From Acinetobacter marinus (GTDB lineage Bacteria; Pseudomonadota; Gammaproteobacteria; Pseudomonadales; Moraxellaceae): a stretch of DNA of 64,000 nt. The position numbers and the translations under genes were made by a program. Where the stretch lies: the NCBI RefSeq assembly GCF_900096915.1, contig NZ_FMYK01000009.1:20159-84158 (forward strand). Direction: 5' to 3'. Below the pieces are notes generated by a model. That model saw only the letters and a program-made list of their open reading frames with translations, did no database searches and had not been told where the DNA came from. Positions 44,063 to 53,751 of the stretch are shown one piece after another (within the stretch, counting starts at the first letter, position 1; each line of letters opens with the position of its first letter).

Positions 44063-46078
44063 TTATAGTGCCACACGAATCTCTGAACTACTGAGACGTT
44101 TATAGGCATCATTCAGTTGTTGTTTGAGATTGTGAATTTCTTTAATCGATGCAGGCTGTTTTAACTTTTTCCGTAAAAAATCGACCTGTAAACGATGATG
44201 TAAATCTTCGGCATGTTGATGAATATCTTCTGGATGATCCATGCCAAGTTGCGACAATTGGATTTTATTGAGCAAGGGTAAAAGTTGCGGATGCAGGTGG
44301 CTACAAGCGCCCAAGACAAACATGCGACAGGCTTCAACATCTTGTGGAAGTTGTTCTTCGATCTGATCCAAAGTATCCAAAAAGTGTTTAATCAAAGATT
44401 GTTCAGGCAGTAGGGCACGCAAGGTTTCAAACTCGGAATAGAGTTTTGGAAAATGCAGGAGTAGCACCAATAATAGTTGACTATGATCAATCCCACCAAA
44501 GCTGAGATTTAAATCATTGCTACTGGCTTGATGATCGCGTCGCCCAAAACCGAGCCGATCTTTAAAAGATTGTGACAGTAGATATTTATACGAGCCGTTC
44601 GGCAGTTGCTGGCTGAGCTGACGCAGTTCGCCCATGACTTGCCCCTTACCTTCGGGTGAGGTGATGTCGAAACGCTGGGTGAGCTGTGCGTAAAGAAAAT
44701 CTGAGAGTAGCGGGGCTTGCTCGAGTTTCTCCAAAAAGGCTTCCTGTCCAATCGCTTGAATCAATGAATCAGGATCGTGTTGATCGGGCAGGATAAAGAA
44801 ATGCAGTTGACGCCCATCTTCGAGGAGCGGTAGGGCGATTTCGAGCGTTCGCCAAGCCGCCTTCTGACCTGCGTTATCGCCATCAAAAGCAAGGGTCAGG
44901 CTATGATTCTGCCTGAATAACATATTTAAATGTTCGGCATTACTTGCTGTACCCAAAGTTGCTACAGCACCGTGAATGCCAGATTGGTGTAAGGCGATCA
45001 CATCCATATAGCCTTCGACCATCAACCATTTTTCTGCTTTGGCTTTGCGCCCTTCATACAGCCCATATAAAAGTTGATTTTTATGAAACACTTCGGAGTC
45101 AGGTGAATTGATGTATTTGGGCTTAATTTCATCATTTAAGGCACGACCACCAAAACCCACGACACGCCCTTTGCTATCACGAATCGGGAAAATGACACGA
45201 TCACGAAGCAAATCAAATTGTTTGCCTTGATCACTTTCTCGCACCAAACCAATCAGCTTTAAGCCGTCAATGTCTTGTGGAAAGGCGTGTTCTAAATGTT
45301 GCCAATCGCTTGGAGCATAACCCAAACGCCAATTGTCTTGGGTCTCTTGGCTGAGACCTCGATTTTGGAAATAATTTTGTGCATGTGGTGCGTGCTTGAG
45401 TTGTTGCTGATAATAGCTGGCAACATTTTCTAAGAGGTCATATAGGCTGGCTTCTTGCGCAGCTTCAGGCATGCCAAAGTGCACATCATCAGGATAAAAA
45501 AAGCCCTCAGCTGAGAATTGATCAAAAGCCTGATCTTGAAAGCTCGAATCTTGAAAATCCGAATACTGATCTTCTGGATAGCTGTCAAATGCTTGTGGAG
45601 AATGTTGATCCTCACCTTGAGGATGACTTTGTTGATTGCCTTGTGAGTTAGTTTGTGCGTTGTTTGGCTGATTTGGATTGATAGCTTGGGCAGATGGCTG
45701 TGCTGTGTTTTTTGCAACTTTGGCAGGTGTGGCTTTAGCAGGTACGGCTTGGCGTTTGTAGGTTGCCGATTTTGCAGAAAAATTATCTTTGGGTAGCTCA
45801 ATGCCTGCATGTTGTGCAAGGTCTTTGATCACATCAATAAAGGGGCGGTTATCGATTTCCATCAAAAATTTGATGGCATTGCCATTGGCTTGGCAACCGA
45901 AGCAATGATAATAGGCTTTGTCACGATAAACGTGAAATGATGGGGTCTTTTCTTGATGAAAAGGGCAGCAGCCTGAATAGGTACGTCCTGATTTTTTCAG
46001 TTTGACCCGTTGATTAATCAGCTCGACAATATCCGTGCGATCGAGGATTTGATCAATCGTATGCTGTGGAATTGCCAT
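44063..46078 (-). CDS. dnaG: DNA primase with expanded linker
   Basis: DnaG, 671 aa, synthesises replication primers. Zinc-binding domain with C38-x2-H41 and C59-x2-C62, TOPRIM/RNAP domain ('LMVEGYMDVIALHQSGIHGAVATLGTA' and 'LAFDGDNAGQKAAWR'), C-terminal helicase-binding region. Between the zinc and RNAP domains is a ~110-residue low-complexity segment (about 97-207), first Ala/Lys-rich, then Gln/Asn, then Asp/Phe/Gln-rich, much longer than in E. coli DnaG (581 aa). Confidence 0.95.
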   Translation of the reverse strand: MAIPQHTIDQILDRTDIVELINQRVKLKKSGRTYSGCCPFHQEKTPSFHVYRDKAYYHCFGCQANGNAIKFLMEIDNRPFIDVIKDLAQHAGIELPKDNFSAKSATYKRQAVPAKATPAKVAKNTAQPSAQAINPNQPNNAQTNSQGNQQSHPQGEDQHSPQAFDSYPEDQYSDFQDSSFQDQAFDQFSAEGFFYPDDVHFGMPEAAQEASLYDLLENVASYYQQQLKHAPHAQNYFQNRGLSQETQDNWRLGYAPSDWQHLEHAFPQDIDGLKLIGLVRESDQGKQFDLLRDRVIFPIRDSKGRVVGFGGRALNDEIKPKYINSPDSEVFHKNQLLYGLYEGRKAKAEKWLMVEGYMDVIALHQSGIHGAVATLGTASNAEHLNMLFRQNHSLTLAFDGDNAGQKAAWRTLEIALPLLEDGRQLHFFILPDQHDPDSLIQAIGQEAFLEKLEQAPLLSDFLYAQLTQRFDITSPEGKGQVMGELRQLSQQLPNGSYKYLLSQSFKDRLGFGRRDHQASSNDLNLSFGGIDHSQLLLVLLLHFPKLYSEFETLRALLPEQSLIKHFLDTLDQIEEQLPQDVEACRMFVLGACSHLHPQLLPLLNKIQLSQLGMDHPEDIHQHAEDLHHRLQVDFLRKKLKQPASIKEIHNLKQQLNDAYKRLSSSEIRVAL

Positions 46079-46212
46079 AATTACTACTTAAAATAGAATA
46101 ATCGGGAGTATCGGTATTGTGATCAGCGCCAACCAGAAAAGCAAGTCCAGAAAAGCAAGCCGAGAACAGGATGTGTTAAAAGCGACCGAATGAGAAATAG
46201 CAAGGTGAAAAT

Positions 46213-46244
46213 GCAAAAATCCCCAAACATCAGTTCAGGGATTT
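46213..46244 (-). terminator. Terminator after bamD
   Basis: Stem aaatccc/gggattt with a 14-nt loop, followed on the minus strand by TTTTT; 35 bp past the bamD stop. Confidence 0.6.
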
Positions 46245-46277
46245 ATGTGCCAATAGACTTGAGTGTAGAAAACAGTC

Positions 46278-47438
46278 TTACTCAGCAGGAGTTTCTTCAC
46301 TCGCATCTACAGCACTATCTTCTACGCCATCATCGGCGGTGGTTTGATTTGTCGTATTGTCATTTGCTGTACTGTCTTGTACCGCATCAGCTGTTGTGGT
46401 GCTCGCATCGGCAATACGATCACTTGCTTCTGCAATGTCAGTATTTGTGGCTTCTGTGGCACTTGCACCATCATCACCAATCAAACCAAAACTTAAACGA
46501 TTCATCAAACTACGTTTTGACTCATCAGACTCAGCAGTCGTGTTCACGGTTTGTGTCGCATTAGTTTCGGTCGCATAGTTATTATTTGCCGAACGACCAA
46601 GCACACCAAGTGTCATTTTGTTGAGTAAACTGCCTTGGTTGCGCGCAGCACGTAGATTCACTTCACCATCTTTATTGATCAAGCCCGGATAGTTGGCTTG
46701 CAGCAGTTGCTTATATTGGTTCGCTGTGTCTTGGTCACCAAGCTCATCATACGCATAAGCAATGGTTGCGATCGCTTCTGGGGTTTGTGGCACTTGTGGA
46801 TAATATTCGAGTACCCAGCGACCACGTTGTATCGCTGCCACCCATGCTTTACGTTTGAGGTTGTAGCGGGCGATGTTCATTTCACTTTCAGCGAGTTCTT
46901 CGCCGATGTATTGCATACGCTGTGCTGCATCGACTGCATATTTACTGCTTGGGAAGCGACGGATAAAATCGGCAAAGTTGGCATAAGCCACTTTGAGATA
47001 GCTGGTGTCACGATGTGCTTGCTTGAGCGAGGTATAACGAATTAGACCATCATAGTTTTGTTCCATGTTCGACACGCCACGCACATAGTAGGCATAATCA
47101 ACTTGTGGATGCTGTGGGTAAACTCGGATAAAGCGCTCTGCCAGCGTGGTCGCTGCGGTATAATCTGCTTGTTTAAAGCGGGTATACATCAAGTCAAGCT
47201 GTGCTTGCTGATTGTAACGTCCAGTTGGGAAATAGGTGTCTAGGGCTTGCAGTTGTTCGCCTGCTTCACTATATTGCCCACGTTCTAGTGCTTGTTGTGC
47301 CTTTTCATAGTAGGCTTGTTCGCTGGATTTTGGTCCTGTATCAGTGACTTTGCTTGGGTTGCTACTACAACCGACCAAAGCTGCTGAAACGCCTAGCGAT
47401 AGGGATAATACCAAAACATTCAAACGCGGCAGCGACAT
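46278..47438 (-). CDS. bamD: Outer-membrane assembly lipoprotein BamD, long form
   Basis: 386 aa. Lipobox LVGC (mature Cys about residue 24), then five TPR-like units ('EQAYYEKAQQALERGQYSEAGEQLQALDTYFPTGRYNQQAQLDLMY' and so on). BamD is the essential partner of BamA in outer-membrane protein insertion. E. coli BamD has 245 aa; here ~120 additional C-terminal residues form a low-complexity Asp/Thr/Ala/Asn tail. Divergent from rluD, the conserved bamD/rluD arrangement. Confidence 0.93.
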   Translation of the reverse strand: MSLPRLNVLVLSLSLGVSAALVGCSSNPSKVTDTGPKSSEQAYYEKAQQALERGQYSEAGEQLQALDTYFPTGRYNQQAQLDLMYTRFKQADYTAATTLAERFIRVYPQHPQVDYAYYVRGVSNMEQNYDGLIRYTSLKQAHRDTSYLKVAYANFADFIRRFPSSKYAVDAAQRMQYIGEELAESEMNIARYNLKRKAWVAAIQRGRWVLEYYPQVPQTPEAIATIAYAYDELGDQDTANQYKQLLQANYPGLINKDGEVNLRAARNQGSLLNKMTLGVLGRSANNNYATETNATQTVNTTAESDESKRSLMNRLSFGLIGDDGASATEATNTDIAEASDRIADASTTTADAVQDSTANDNTTNQTTADDGVEDSAVDASEETPAE

Positions 47439-47508
47439 AAAAACTCCTCTAGACTGGGCAATCAGCTACAATAGGCGTATTAAACCATTTTTATTGAAAT
47501 GTGAGCAA

Positions 47509-48621
47509 ATGACTTCAACGCAATCTGCACAAAATTCTTCACGTGATCTACAAGATCTTCCTGCGCAACATTCTCAAGATTTTGAGGATGAGGTTCACGA
47601 CGACACACTGGATCAAGCGGGTGATCAAGCACAACATTCGCAACATCACGCATCGGATACGCAAGCTACGCATATTCGTCGGCAATGTCAATTGGATGAT
47701 TGTTTTCTTGGACAGCGTTTTGATCAGATCGCTGCGCAGGTCTGGGATGATTTTTCCCGTGAAAAATTAAAAACATGGATCGCCGAAGGTGCTTTACTGG
47801 TCAATGGTCAGCAAGTCAAAGGCAAAGCACGTAGCGATGGCACGGAAGTGCTCACACTTGATGTCGAGCTGGCACCGCAACTCAGCAGTCAGCCTGAAGA
47901 TATTCCGCTAAATATCGTCTATGAAGATGATGATATTTTAGTGATCAATAAACCTGTCGGCATGGTAGTACATCCTGGGGCGGGCAATCATACAGGTACT
48001 TTAGTCAATGCCTTACTGCATCATTATCCAAAATCTCGTGAATTGGCACGTGCAGGCTTGGTGCATCGTATCGACAAGGATACCAGTGGTTTATTGGTGG
48101 TGGCGAAAACCTTAGAAGCACAGCATCATTTGACACGACAATTGTCCAAAAAATCGGTGTATCGGGTTTATGATTTGGTTTGCTATGGGCATGTGATTGC
48201 GGGTGGTACGGTGGATGCACCAATTAAACGCCATCCTGTAGATCGCACCAAAATGGCAGTCGTGAATGGCGGGAAAGACGCCGTGACGCATTATAATGTG
48301 CTGGATCGTTATACCCATTTTAGTTTGATTCAAGCCCAGCTTGAGACAGGGCGTACCCATCAGATTCGTGTGCATTTTAGTCATATTGGGCATCCATTGG
48401 TCGGTGATCAGACCTATGCTCGGTTAAAATTGCCAAAAGGTGTGTCTCAAGAACTCGCGCATTATCTACAACACTTCAAACGCCAAGCCTTACATGCCCG
48501 TGCTTTAGGATTGGTGCATCCACGTACCGAAGAAGAAATGGAATTTGAGGCGGAATGGCCAAGTGATTTTGAACAATTGGTCAGTTTGTTGGAAAATGAA
48601 GGTCAATTGAAAAATGACTGA
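47509..48621 (+). CDS. rluD: 23S rRNA pseudouridine(1911/1915/1917) synthase RluD
   Basis: About 370 aa from the ATG at 47509. An N-terminal ~55-residue His/Gln/Asp-rich extension precedes the S4 domain ('DDCFLGQRFDQIAAQVWDDFSREKLKTWIAEGALLVNG') and catalytic domain with the nucleophilic Asp in 'HRIDKDTSGLLVVAKT'. The open frame reaches further upstream but over the bamD start region. RluD modifies helix 69. Confidence 0.95.
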   Translation: MTSTQSAQNSSRDLQDLPAQHSQDFEDEVHDDTLDQAGDQAQHSQHHASDTQATHIRRQCQLDDCFLGQRFDQIAAQVWDDFSREKLKTWIAEGALLVNGQQVKGKARSDGTEVLTLDVELAPQLSSQPEDIPLNIVYEDDDILVINKPVGMVVHPGAGNHTGTLVNALLHHYPKSRELARAGLVHRIDKDTSGLLVVAKTLEAQHHLTRQLSKKSVYRVYDLVCYGHVIAGGTVDAPIKRHPVDRTKMAVVNGGKDAVTHYNVLDRYTHFSLIQAQLETGRTHQIRVHFSHIGHPLVGDQTYARLKLPKGVSQELAHYLQHFKRQALHARALGLVHPRTEEEMEFEAEWPSDFEQLVSLLENEGQLKND

Positions 48622-48634
48622 GTTTGAGGGCGAA

Positions 48635-49417
48635 ATGTCTGATACAAATTTATGGCTCACAGCGGAAGGTCTTCCAAGCAATGTCTATGCAGGACAAACG
48701 CTGTCGATCATTAATGCCTCGATGGATCAAGTTCAGCCCTATTTGCAATTCAATTTGGCATTGCATGTCGGTGATGATGCGGCGCAAGTACAGCAAAATC
48801 GTCATCATTTATTAAGTGCATTGGCGCCTTTGGGTGCAACAACACTGCATTGGCTGAGTCAAACCCACAGCATCATCGCCCATCGTATCGATGCCAACAT
48901 TACGCCACAGCTTTTAGAAGGGGATGGCTTAGTCACCTCAGAACACGGTGCGGTATTAATGATGATGACTGCGGATTGTCTGCCGATCGTACTGAGTAAT
49001 GCAGATGGTACGGAAGTGGCGTGTCTACATGCGGGTTGGCGTGGACTTGCCAATGGTATCATTGAAGCAACGGTCAAAAAGATGAAATCACAGCCGACAC
49101 ATGCTTGGATGGGGGCAGCCATTAGCCAACAGCATTTTGAAGTCGGTGCTGAAGTGAAAGCGACATTTGTCCAAGAAAATGCTGATTTTGAAAATGATTT
49201 TTTAGCGCAGGCTGATGGCAAATTCTTAGCGGATTTGTACAATATTGCGCGCAAAAAATTAAACGCTTTGGGTGTGGACAATGTCTCAGGTGGCACACAG
49301 TGTACTTATGCCGAAGTGGATAAATTTTATTCTTATCGACGTCAATCCATCACTGGGCGAATGGCAACCTTTATTTTTATTCCCACAAAAGATGCTACAC
49401 TGAATCTATCTCTCTAA
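48635..49417 (+). CDS. pgeF: Peptidoglycan editing factor PgeF (YfiH, laccase-domain)
   Basis: About 260 aa, YfiH/PgeF family. The conserved metal/active-site pattern is visible: 'QTHS', 'MTADCLPIVLSN', 'ACLHAGWRGLANGII' and C-terminal 'FYSYRRQSITGRMATFIF'. Family members clear mis-incorporated peptidoglycan precursors and have purine nucleoside phosphorylase activity. The ATG at 48635 has GAGGG upstream; an ATG at 48614 would overlap rluD by 8 bp. Confidence 0.92.
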   Translation: MSDTNLWLTAEGLPSNVYAGQTLSIINASMDQVQPYLQFNLALHVGDDAAQVQQNRHHLLSALAPLGATTLHWLSQTHSIIAHRIDANITPQLLEGDGLVTSEHGAVLMMMTADCLPIVLSNADGTEVACLHAGWRGLANGIIEATVKKMKSQPTHAWMGAAISQQHFEVGAEVKATFVQENADFENDFLAQADGKFLADLYNIARKKLNALGVDNVSGGTQCTYAEVDKFYSYRRQSITGRMATFIFIPTKDATLNLSL

Positions 49418-49432
49418 AGTTATTTATTTTTC

Positions 49433-49996
49433 ATGTCGCTCATTGAATCAGCTGTGCGTGGTGCCTCGGTCAAAGTGTGTATCGTTTTTCACAGTGCCTA
49501 TGGACATACCGAAAAAGTCGCACAACATATTGCACAAGGCGCCGAGTTTGCAGGTGCAGAGGTGGTAATGATGCCAACCAGTGCGGTGCAATGGGAGGCT
49601 TTAGATGAAGCGGATATCATCATCATGGGTTGTCCGACCTATATGGGTAGTCTGACTGCGGATTTAAAGCAGTTCATGGAAGCGTCATCGAAGCGTTGGC
49701 TTGCACGTGCGTGGCAGGGCAAAATTGCCGCAGGTTTTACCAACGGTGGTGGGCTGAGTGGCGATAAGTTGGCAGTGATTCAATCGATCAATCTTTTTGC
49801 CATGCAACATGGCATGCTGTGGGCAGGCTTACCATTTATGCCGACAGGGCGCAGTCCGAATGACATCAATCGCATGTCCTGTTTTTTAGGGTTGATGACA
49901 CAATCCGATAATGCCAGTGTAGAAGTGACGCCACCCGAAGGTGATTTGGAAACCGCAGTCAAGTTTGGTAAATATTTGGTCAGTTTAAAGCAGTAA
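49433..49996 (+). CDS. Flavodoxin family protein (WrbA-like)
   Basis: 187 aa, FMN-binding flavodoxin fold: phosphate loop 'VFHSAYGHTEKVA', 'IMGCPTYMGSLTADLKQFME' and 'AAGFTNGGGLSGDKLAVIQSI' match NAD(P)H:quinone oxidoreductase-like flavodoxins. 15 bp after pgeF on the same strand. Electron partner unknown. Confidence 0.85.
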   Translation: MSLIESAVRGASVKVCIVFHSAYGHTEKVAQHIAQGAEFAGAEVVMMPTSAVQWEALDEADIIIMGCPTYMGSLTADLKQFMEASSKRWLARAWQGKIAAGFTNGGGLSGDKLAVIQSINLFAMQHGMLWAGLPFMPTGRSPNDINRMSCFLGLMTQSDNASVEVTPPEGDLETAVKFGKYLVSLKQ

Positions 49997-50074
49997 CAAT
50001 TTCAAAGCGTTTTCTAAGGTTCGGCGTAAAAATTAGAAGGCGACAAATTTTTCATCATCATTTCTTCTATCAGT

Positions 50075-50995
50075 TTAGTGCACATCAAACACTGAATCCT
50101 GCGCATCAAATCGCCAAGTACGGACAATACGCAGTTCGCTAATGTCTTTCATTTTTGTATCAAATTTGCCGAAGGGCATGGCTCGACGTACAGAGGCTTT
50201 AGCCGCTTCATCTAAAACAGAACTGCCTGAGCTTTGTAATAGGCGAATGGCACGGATACCGCCTTGTGCATTTAAAATCACCATAAGACGTACTTCACCT
50301 GATAGCTTCTGCTGTTTGGCGGCTTCTGGGTAATAGCGATTCCCAAACATTTCCACTTTTTGGCGGAAGCGATCAAGATATTCCGCAGACGCATCGGCTT
50401 TGGCTTGAATGCCTGTGATGGTTTTGACTTTTTGTTTTTTGGCGTACATCTGATGACGCTGTGCATACTGCGCTTCGATGCTGGCGACCATGGCGGCACG
50501 AGATTGTTGCTGGCTTTGTAGCTCATCGACTTTCTTTTTACGCTCATCTTCTTGGCTTTGTTTTTGCCAACTGAGCGTGGTCATCAGCATGCGTTCTTGG
50601 AAGTCGAGTTGCTGTTTTTGTGAGAGTTGTTGCAGCATTTCTTGTTGTTGTTTGCCTTCTGATGCAGCGGGTGTGGCATTGGGAATCGGGCTGGTTTGCG
50701 CATGTAACTCTTTGAGCTCACCGTCGCCCGCTTGGTCGTGTTGTGCGACAAAGTCACTGTCTTTGATTTTTTCATCATTTTTATTGAGATGCACAGCGAT
50801 GGTGACATCTTTGGTTGCCATCGGGGCAGCATTACCTGCAACAAATTGAATGCTGATAAAGGCGAGGTGTGCCGCAATCGCAATGATGAGCGCTGTAATA
50901 AAAAGTGGATCTTGCCACCAATGCGTCAGCTTGGTTTGTGTGTGGATAAACTGGAAGTAATCCCGTTTGCTTTGACTCACCCCTGAATCCTTCAT
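50075..50995 (-). CDS. TonB family protein
   Basis: 306 aa. Hydrophilic N terminus of ~30 residues, one membrane helix (about 31-52), a long Gln/Lys/Glu-rich, probably coiled-coil middle region, and a C-terminal TonB_C domain ('RYYPEAAKQQKLSGEVRLMVILNAQGGIRAIRLLQSSGSSVLDEAAKASVRRAMPFG'). No exbB/exbD adjacent. Could energise a TonB receptor or be a TolA/TonB-like envelope protein. Confidence 0.82.
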   Translation of the reverse strand: MKDSGVSQSKRDYFQFIHTQTKLTHWWQDPLFITALIIAIAAHLAFISIQFVAGNAAPMATKDVTIAVHLNKNDEKIKDSDFVAQHDQAGDGELKELHAQTSPIPNATPAASEGKQQQEMLQQLSQKQQLDFQERMLMTTLSWQKQSQEDERKKKVDELQSQQQSRAAMVASIEAQYAQRHQMYAKKQKVKTITGIQAKADASAEYLDRFRQKVEMFGNRYYPEAAKQQKLSGEVRLMVILNAQGGIRAIRLLQSSGSSVLDEAAKASVRRAMPFGKFDTKMKDISELRIVRTWRFDAQDSVFDVH

Positions 50996-51157
50996 TGAAA
51001 TGGCGATTTGTAAGCCTTATTGTCGTGATAAAAATCGAAATAATGACTGTAACGACTTGAGTATATGCCGTATTTTAAGCACAATCTTGACTATTGCCAA
51101 TGTATTTCCGAACTTTGGGAAATATACTTCGCCCGATTTTGAGTTTAGAGCCGATTT

Positions 51158-51835
51158 ATGTCTAGTATTGTGTCAAAAATTGCGACAGTTGCCCGTAATC
51201 TGTATCAGCAGACGGAAGACTTTATTGAAGAGGAACGGAGCTTTACCGTATCGCAAAATTTACTCAATGCAACTTTTCAAAAATACGTGACAGACAATGT
51301 TGGCTTGCTCAAAGATTTGCATGCAGATATTTATGATGATTGGCTTCGACTCTATGCCACGGTCAATGTCGCAGGCATTTATGCGTCACTCTCCGTTGAT
51401 CTCAAACTGGTGCAAATGGTGTTCAATCAAAACGAACAATATTTGGTATTTGAGCAAATCTCCAAAACTCAAGTCATCGAAGCACGCATACAAGGCAAAC
51501 TCAAAGATATGGCGGTGCGTTTTGCGCTGTATTTTTATCAGCAAGTCTTAGATAAAGATCCACTTGGTCCGATTTTGCAGAAATATCGTATCGTGGAAAT
51601 GAAACACGGCATGCTGTATTTAAGTCTTAATCGTTGGTTGGGGCGTTTGCGTCCTGTCACTGATACGCTACGCAAAGTACAGGTCAATCATGGTGTACTG
51701 CGTGAAACCAAGCTGATTCTAAAAACCAATGTCAATCTCGATGCGGTGCTCAAGCGTGGTCGAGAGCCAAAATTGTTTGAGGATTGGGAGCTTGAACAGC
51801 TCGATGATGACCAAATTACCCCGATAAATGATTAA
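51158..51835 (+). CDS. Conserved-looking protein of unknown function
   Basis: 225 aa, soluble, no signal peptide or membrane helix. Helical N-terminal half ('YQQTEDFIEEERSFTVSQNLLNATFQKYV') and a basic middle; acidic C terminus ('FEDWELEQLDDDQITP'). I do not recognise a family. Good coding composition and a clean ATG. Alone between the TonB-like gene (divergent) and the DUF3108 gene. Confidence 0.72.
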   Translation: MSSIVSKIATVARNLYQQTEDFIEEERSFTVSQNLLNATFQKYVTDNVGLLKDLHADIYDDWLRLYATVNVAGIYASLSVDLKLVQMVFNQNEQYLVFEQISKTQVIEARIQGKLKDMAVRFALYFYQQVLDKDPLGPILQKYRIVEMKHGMLYLSLNRWLGRLRPVTDTLRKVQVNHGVLRETKLILKTNVNLDAVLKRGREPKLFEDWELEQLDDDQITPIND

Positions 51836-51955
51836 AACACTACATTTTGCAACCTACGTCACAATTTGAAACATATATCTCATCGTATTCTATCGATAGC
51901 GCCCCTACATTAAACAGTATCGATATGCTTTACAGAATAGATCATAGAGGTTGGA

Positions 51956-52657
51956 ATGACATTGAATAAATTTGCAATAAAAACCTGCGCTGTGACTGCG
52001 CTGAGTCTAGCGAGTATGACGGCGATGACCGTGACGCATGCTTTGGCGCCATTTGAAGCGACCTATCAGTTTAGCTATGGCAACAAAAAAATGGGTGATG
52101 CGACACGCAAACTCAGCAAGGTGGGCAATCAATGGCAGTATCAATTTAGCTCAAAAATCCCTGTGATCGGTAGTGCCACGGAGACCAGTAAGTTTGGCTT
52201 TCAAAATGGCTCGATTGTATCGAGTCAGTACACTCGAAATACCAAAATCCTCGTGCATAGTGATACGGTGAAGATGAGCTTTAACCCGTCACAAAAAAAT
52301 ATCAAAACCTCTCGCAAAGACACCAACCGCACGTTGACATGGAAAAGTGGGGTGCTCGATGACCTGAATGCTGAGCTCCAAGTCCGTGAAGACCTGAAAA
52401 AAGGTGGCTTAAAATCGAGCTACTGGATCGCAGATTATAAAGAAGTTGAAGCGCGTCAGTTCGTCAAAGAAGGCACGGAAAAAGTCAAAGCTGCGGATGG
52501 CAAAACCTATGACACGGTCAAAGTGCGCCTAAAACATGATCGTGCGACCAAGAATACCATCTTTTGGTTAGCACCGAGTTTGGATTATCTGCCAATCAAA
52601 GTGACGCATCAAGATGATGATCAAAGCTATGGTTTATTGCTAAAAACCAAGAAATAA
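51956..52657 (+). CDS. DUF3108 domain-containing periplasmic protein
   Basis: 233 aa with a signal peptide (first ~30 residues, ending THALA). The mature part starts 'PFEATYQFSYGNKKMGDATRKLSKVGNQWQYQFSSK', the usual DUF3108 opening, and carries 'FWLAPSLDYLPIKVTHQDDDQSYGLLLKT' at the end. Beta-rich exported family of unknown function. Convergent with rtcA. Confidence 0.85.
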   Translation: MTLNKFAIKTCAVTALSLASMTAMTVTHALAPFEATYQFSYGNKKMGDATRKLSKVGNQWQYQFSSKIPVIGSATETSKFGFQNGSIVSSQYTRNTKILVHSDTVKMSFNPSQKNIKTSRKDTNRTLTWKSGVLDDLNAELQVREDLKKGGLKSSYWIADYKEVEARQFVKEGTEKVKAADGKTYDTVKVRLKHDRATKNTIFWLAPSLDYLPIKVTHQDDDQSYGLLLKTKK

Positions 52658-52711
52658 TCAAATTCAGTATATAGAAATTGAAACGGGGGTAGTCTTAATG
52701 ATTGCCCTTTG

Positions 52712-53746
52712 TTATGTTCGGTTCACTGTGATGTGGCACGGCTTTTCTGCTTCAAGTAGTTGAATATCGCAATCCATAAAGCGCTGAATCATCTGCGCCT
52801 GTGTGCGTGTATGTTCGCTGATATGCGAGGCTGTAAATGAGCCACCTGCACCAAGCGCCAGCGGGAGTAACAATTGATCTGCCAAATATTCATCTACCAT
52901 CGCACCTGTGCCCAAATATTGGCGGACTTCGCTCGCCAGCCCATTGGCGACTCGCTCAGCACTGCGATTCATCGTACCTAATGCAGTAAAAAGCTGTTGA
53001 TGCGCCGCAAACTTGACCAACACTGCTAAAGCATTGCCCTGACTGACACCGTGCATATGCATCTGATGAGCGTGGTCAATATTTAATTTCTTCGACAAGG
53101 TATCGAGTTCACGTTGATTAATATCGGTTTTATCCAGATTTAAGCAGCCTGCAAAACTCTCAATGCGTTGTACATCGCCACGCTCACAGAGATTTAACGC
53201 CTTGCGGTCGAGCCACGGATGAATGCTTGCACGAATCTGACCTGCGCCAATCGGCATAAATCCAACTTTTTCCAATTGAAAATCGACCTCAACGCCGATC
53301 TTTTGCAAGGTCGGTAAAAAGCACATCGAGATAAAATCAGCACTTGGTGCAAGCGGATTGTGCGTACCACCTTGAATGCTGATCTGACTTGATTCATTTT
53401 GTAATAGTAGGGCAGGTAAAATGGTTTGCAACACCAAAGTCGTACTGCCCGCCGAACCAATCTGAAAATGATATTCGCCTGCTTGTACCTGTTGTGGCTG
53501 AAAAATTAACTCCTGACTGCCCAGCATTGCACCTTCGACCTTGGCATTGCTGATCTGCTGTGCGGATTGCACGCAGACCAAATGTTGGCGCATCAATCCT
53601 GGTTTTTTACGTCCTGCACGGATGTTGGTGAGGGTAAAGGCTTTGCCTGTAATCATCGAGAGGGAAAGGGCAGTGCGTAAAATCTGTCCGCCACCTTCGC
53701 CTTGTGCGCCGTCAATTGTAATGATTGAATCTATTAAGCTATTCAT
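52712..53746 (-). CDS. rtcA: RNA 3'-terminal phosphate cyclase RtcA
   Basis: RtcA, 344 aa, converts RNA 3'-phosphate to 2',3'-cyclic phosphate using ATP. Start 'IDGAQGEGGGQILRTALSLSMITGKAF', 'RAGRKKPGLMRQHLVCV', and the catalytic His (adenylylation) in 'SEHTRTQAQMIQRF' near residue 315 are intact. Last gene of rtcB-HEPN-rtcA, 5 bp after the HEPN-like gene stop. Its G+C is like the core genome, unlike the preceding gene. Confidence 0.96.
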   Translation of the reverse strand: MNSLIDSIITIDGAQGEGGGQILRTALSLSMITGKAFTLTNIRAGRKKPGLMRQHLVCVQSAQQISNAKVEGAMLGSQELIFQPQQVQAGEYHFQIGSAGSTTLVLQTILPALLLQNESSQISIQGGTHNPLAPSADFISMCFLPTLQKIGVEVDFQLEKVGFMPIGAGQIRASIHPWLDRKALNLCERGDVQRIESFAGCLNLDKTDINQRELDTLSKKLNIDHAHQMHMHGVSQGNALAVLVKFAAHQQLFTALGTMNRSAERVANGLASEVRQYLGTGAMVDEYLADQLLLPLALGAGGSFTASHISEHTRTQAQMIQRFMDCDIQLLEAEKPCHITVNRT

Positions 53747-53751
53747 TTTTC

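Noticed and set aside
45430..45819. 129-aa frame over the dnaG linker
   Set aside because: Ile/Lys/His-rich out-of-frame reading of the low-complexity dnaG segment.
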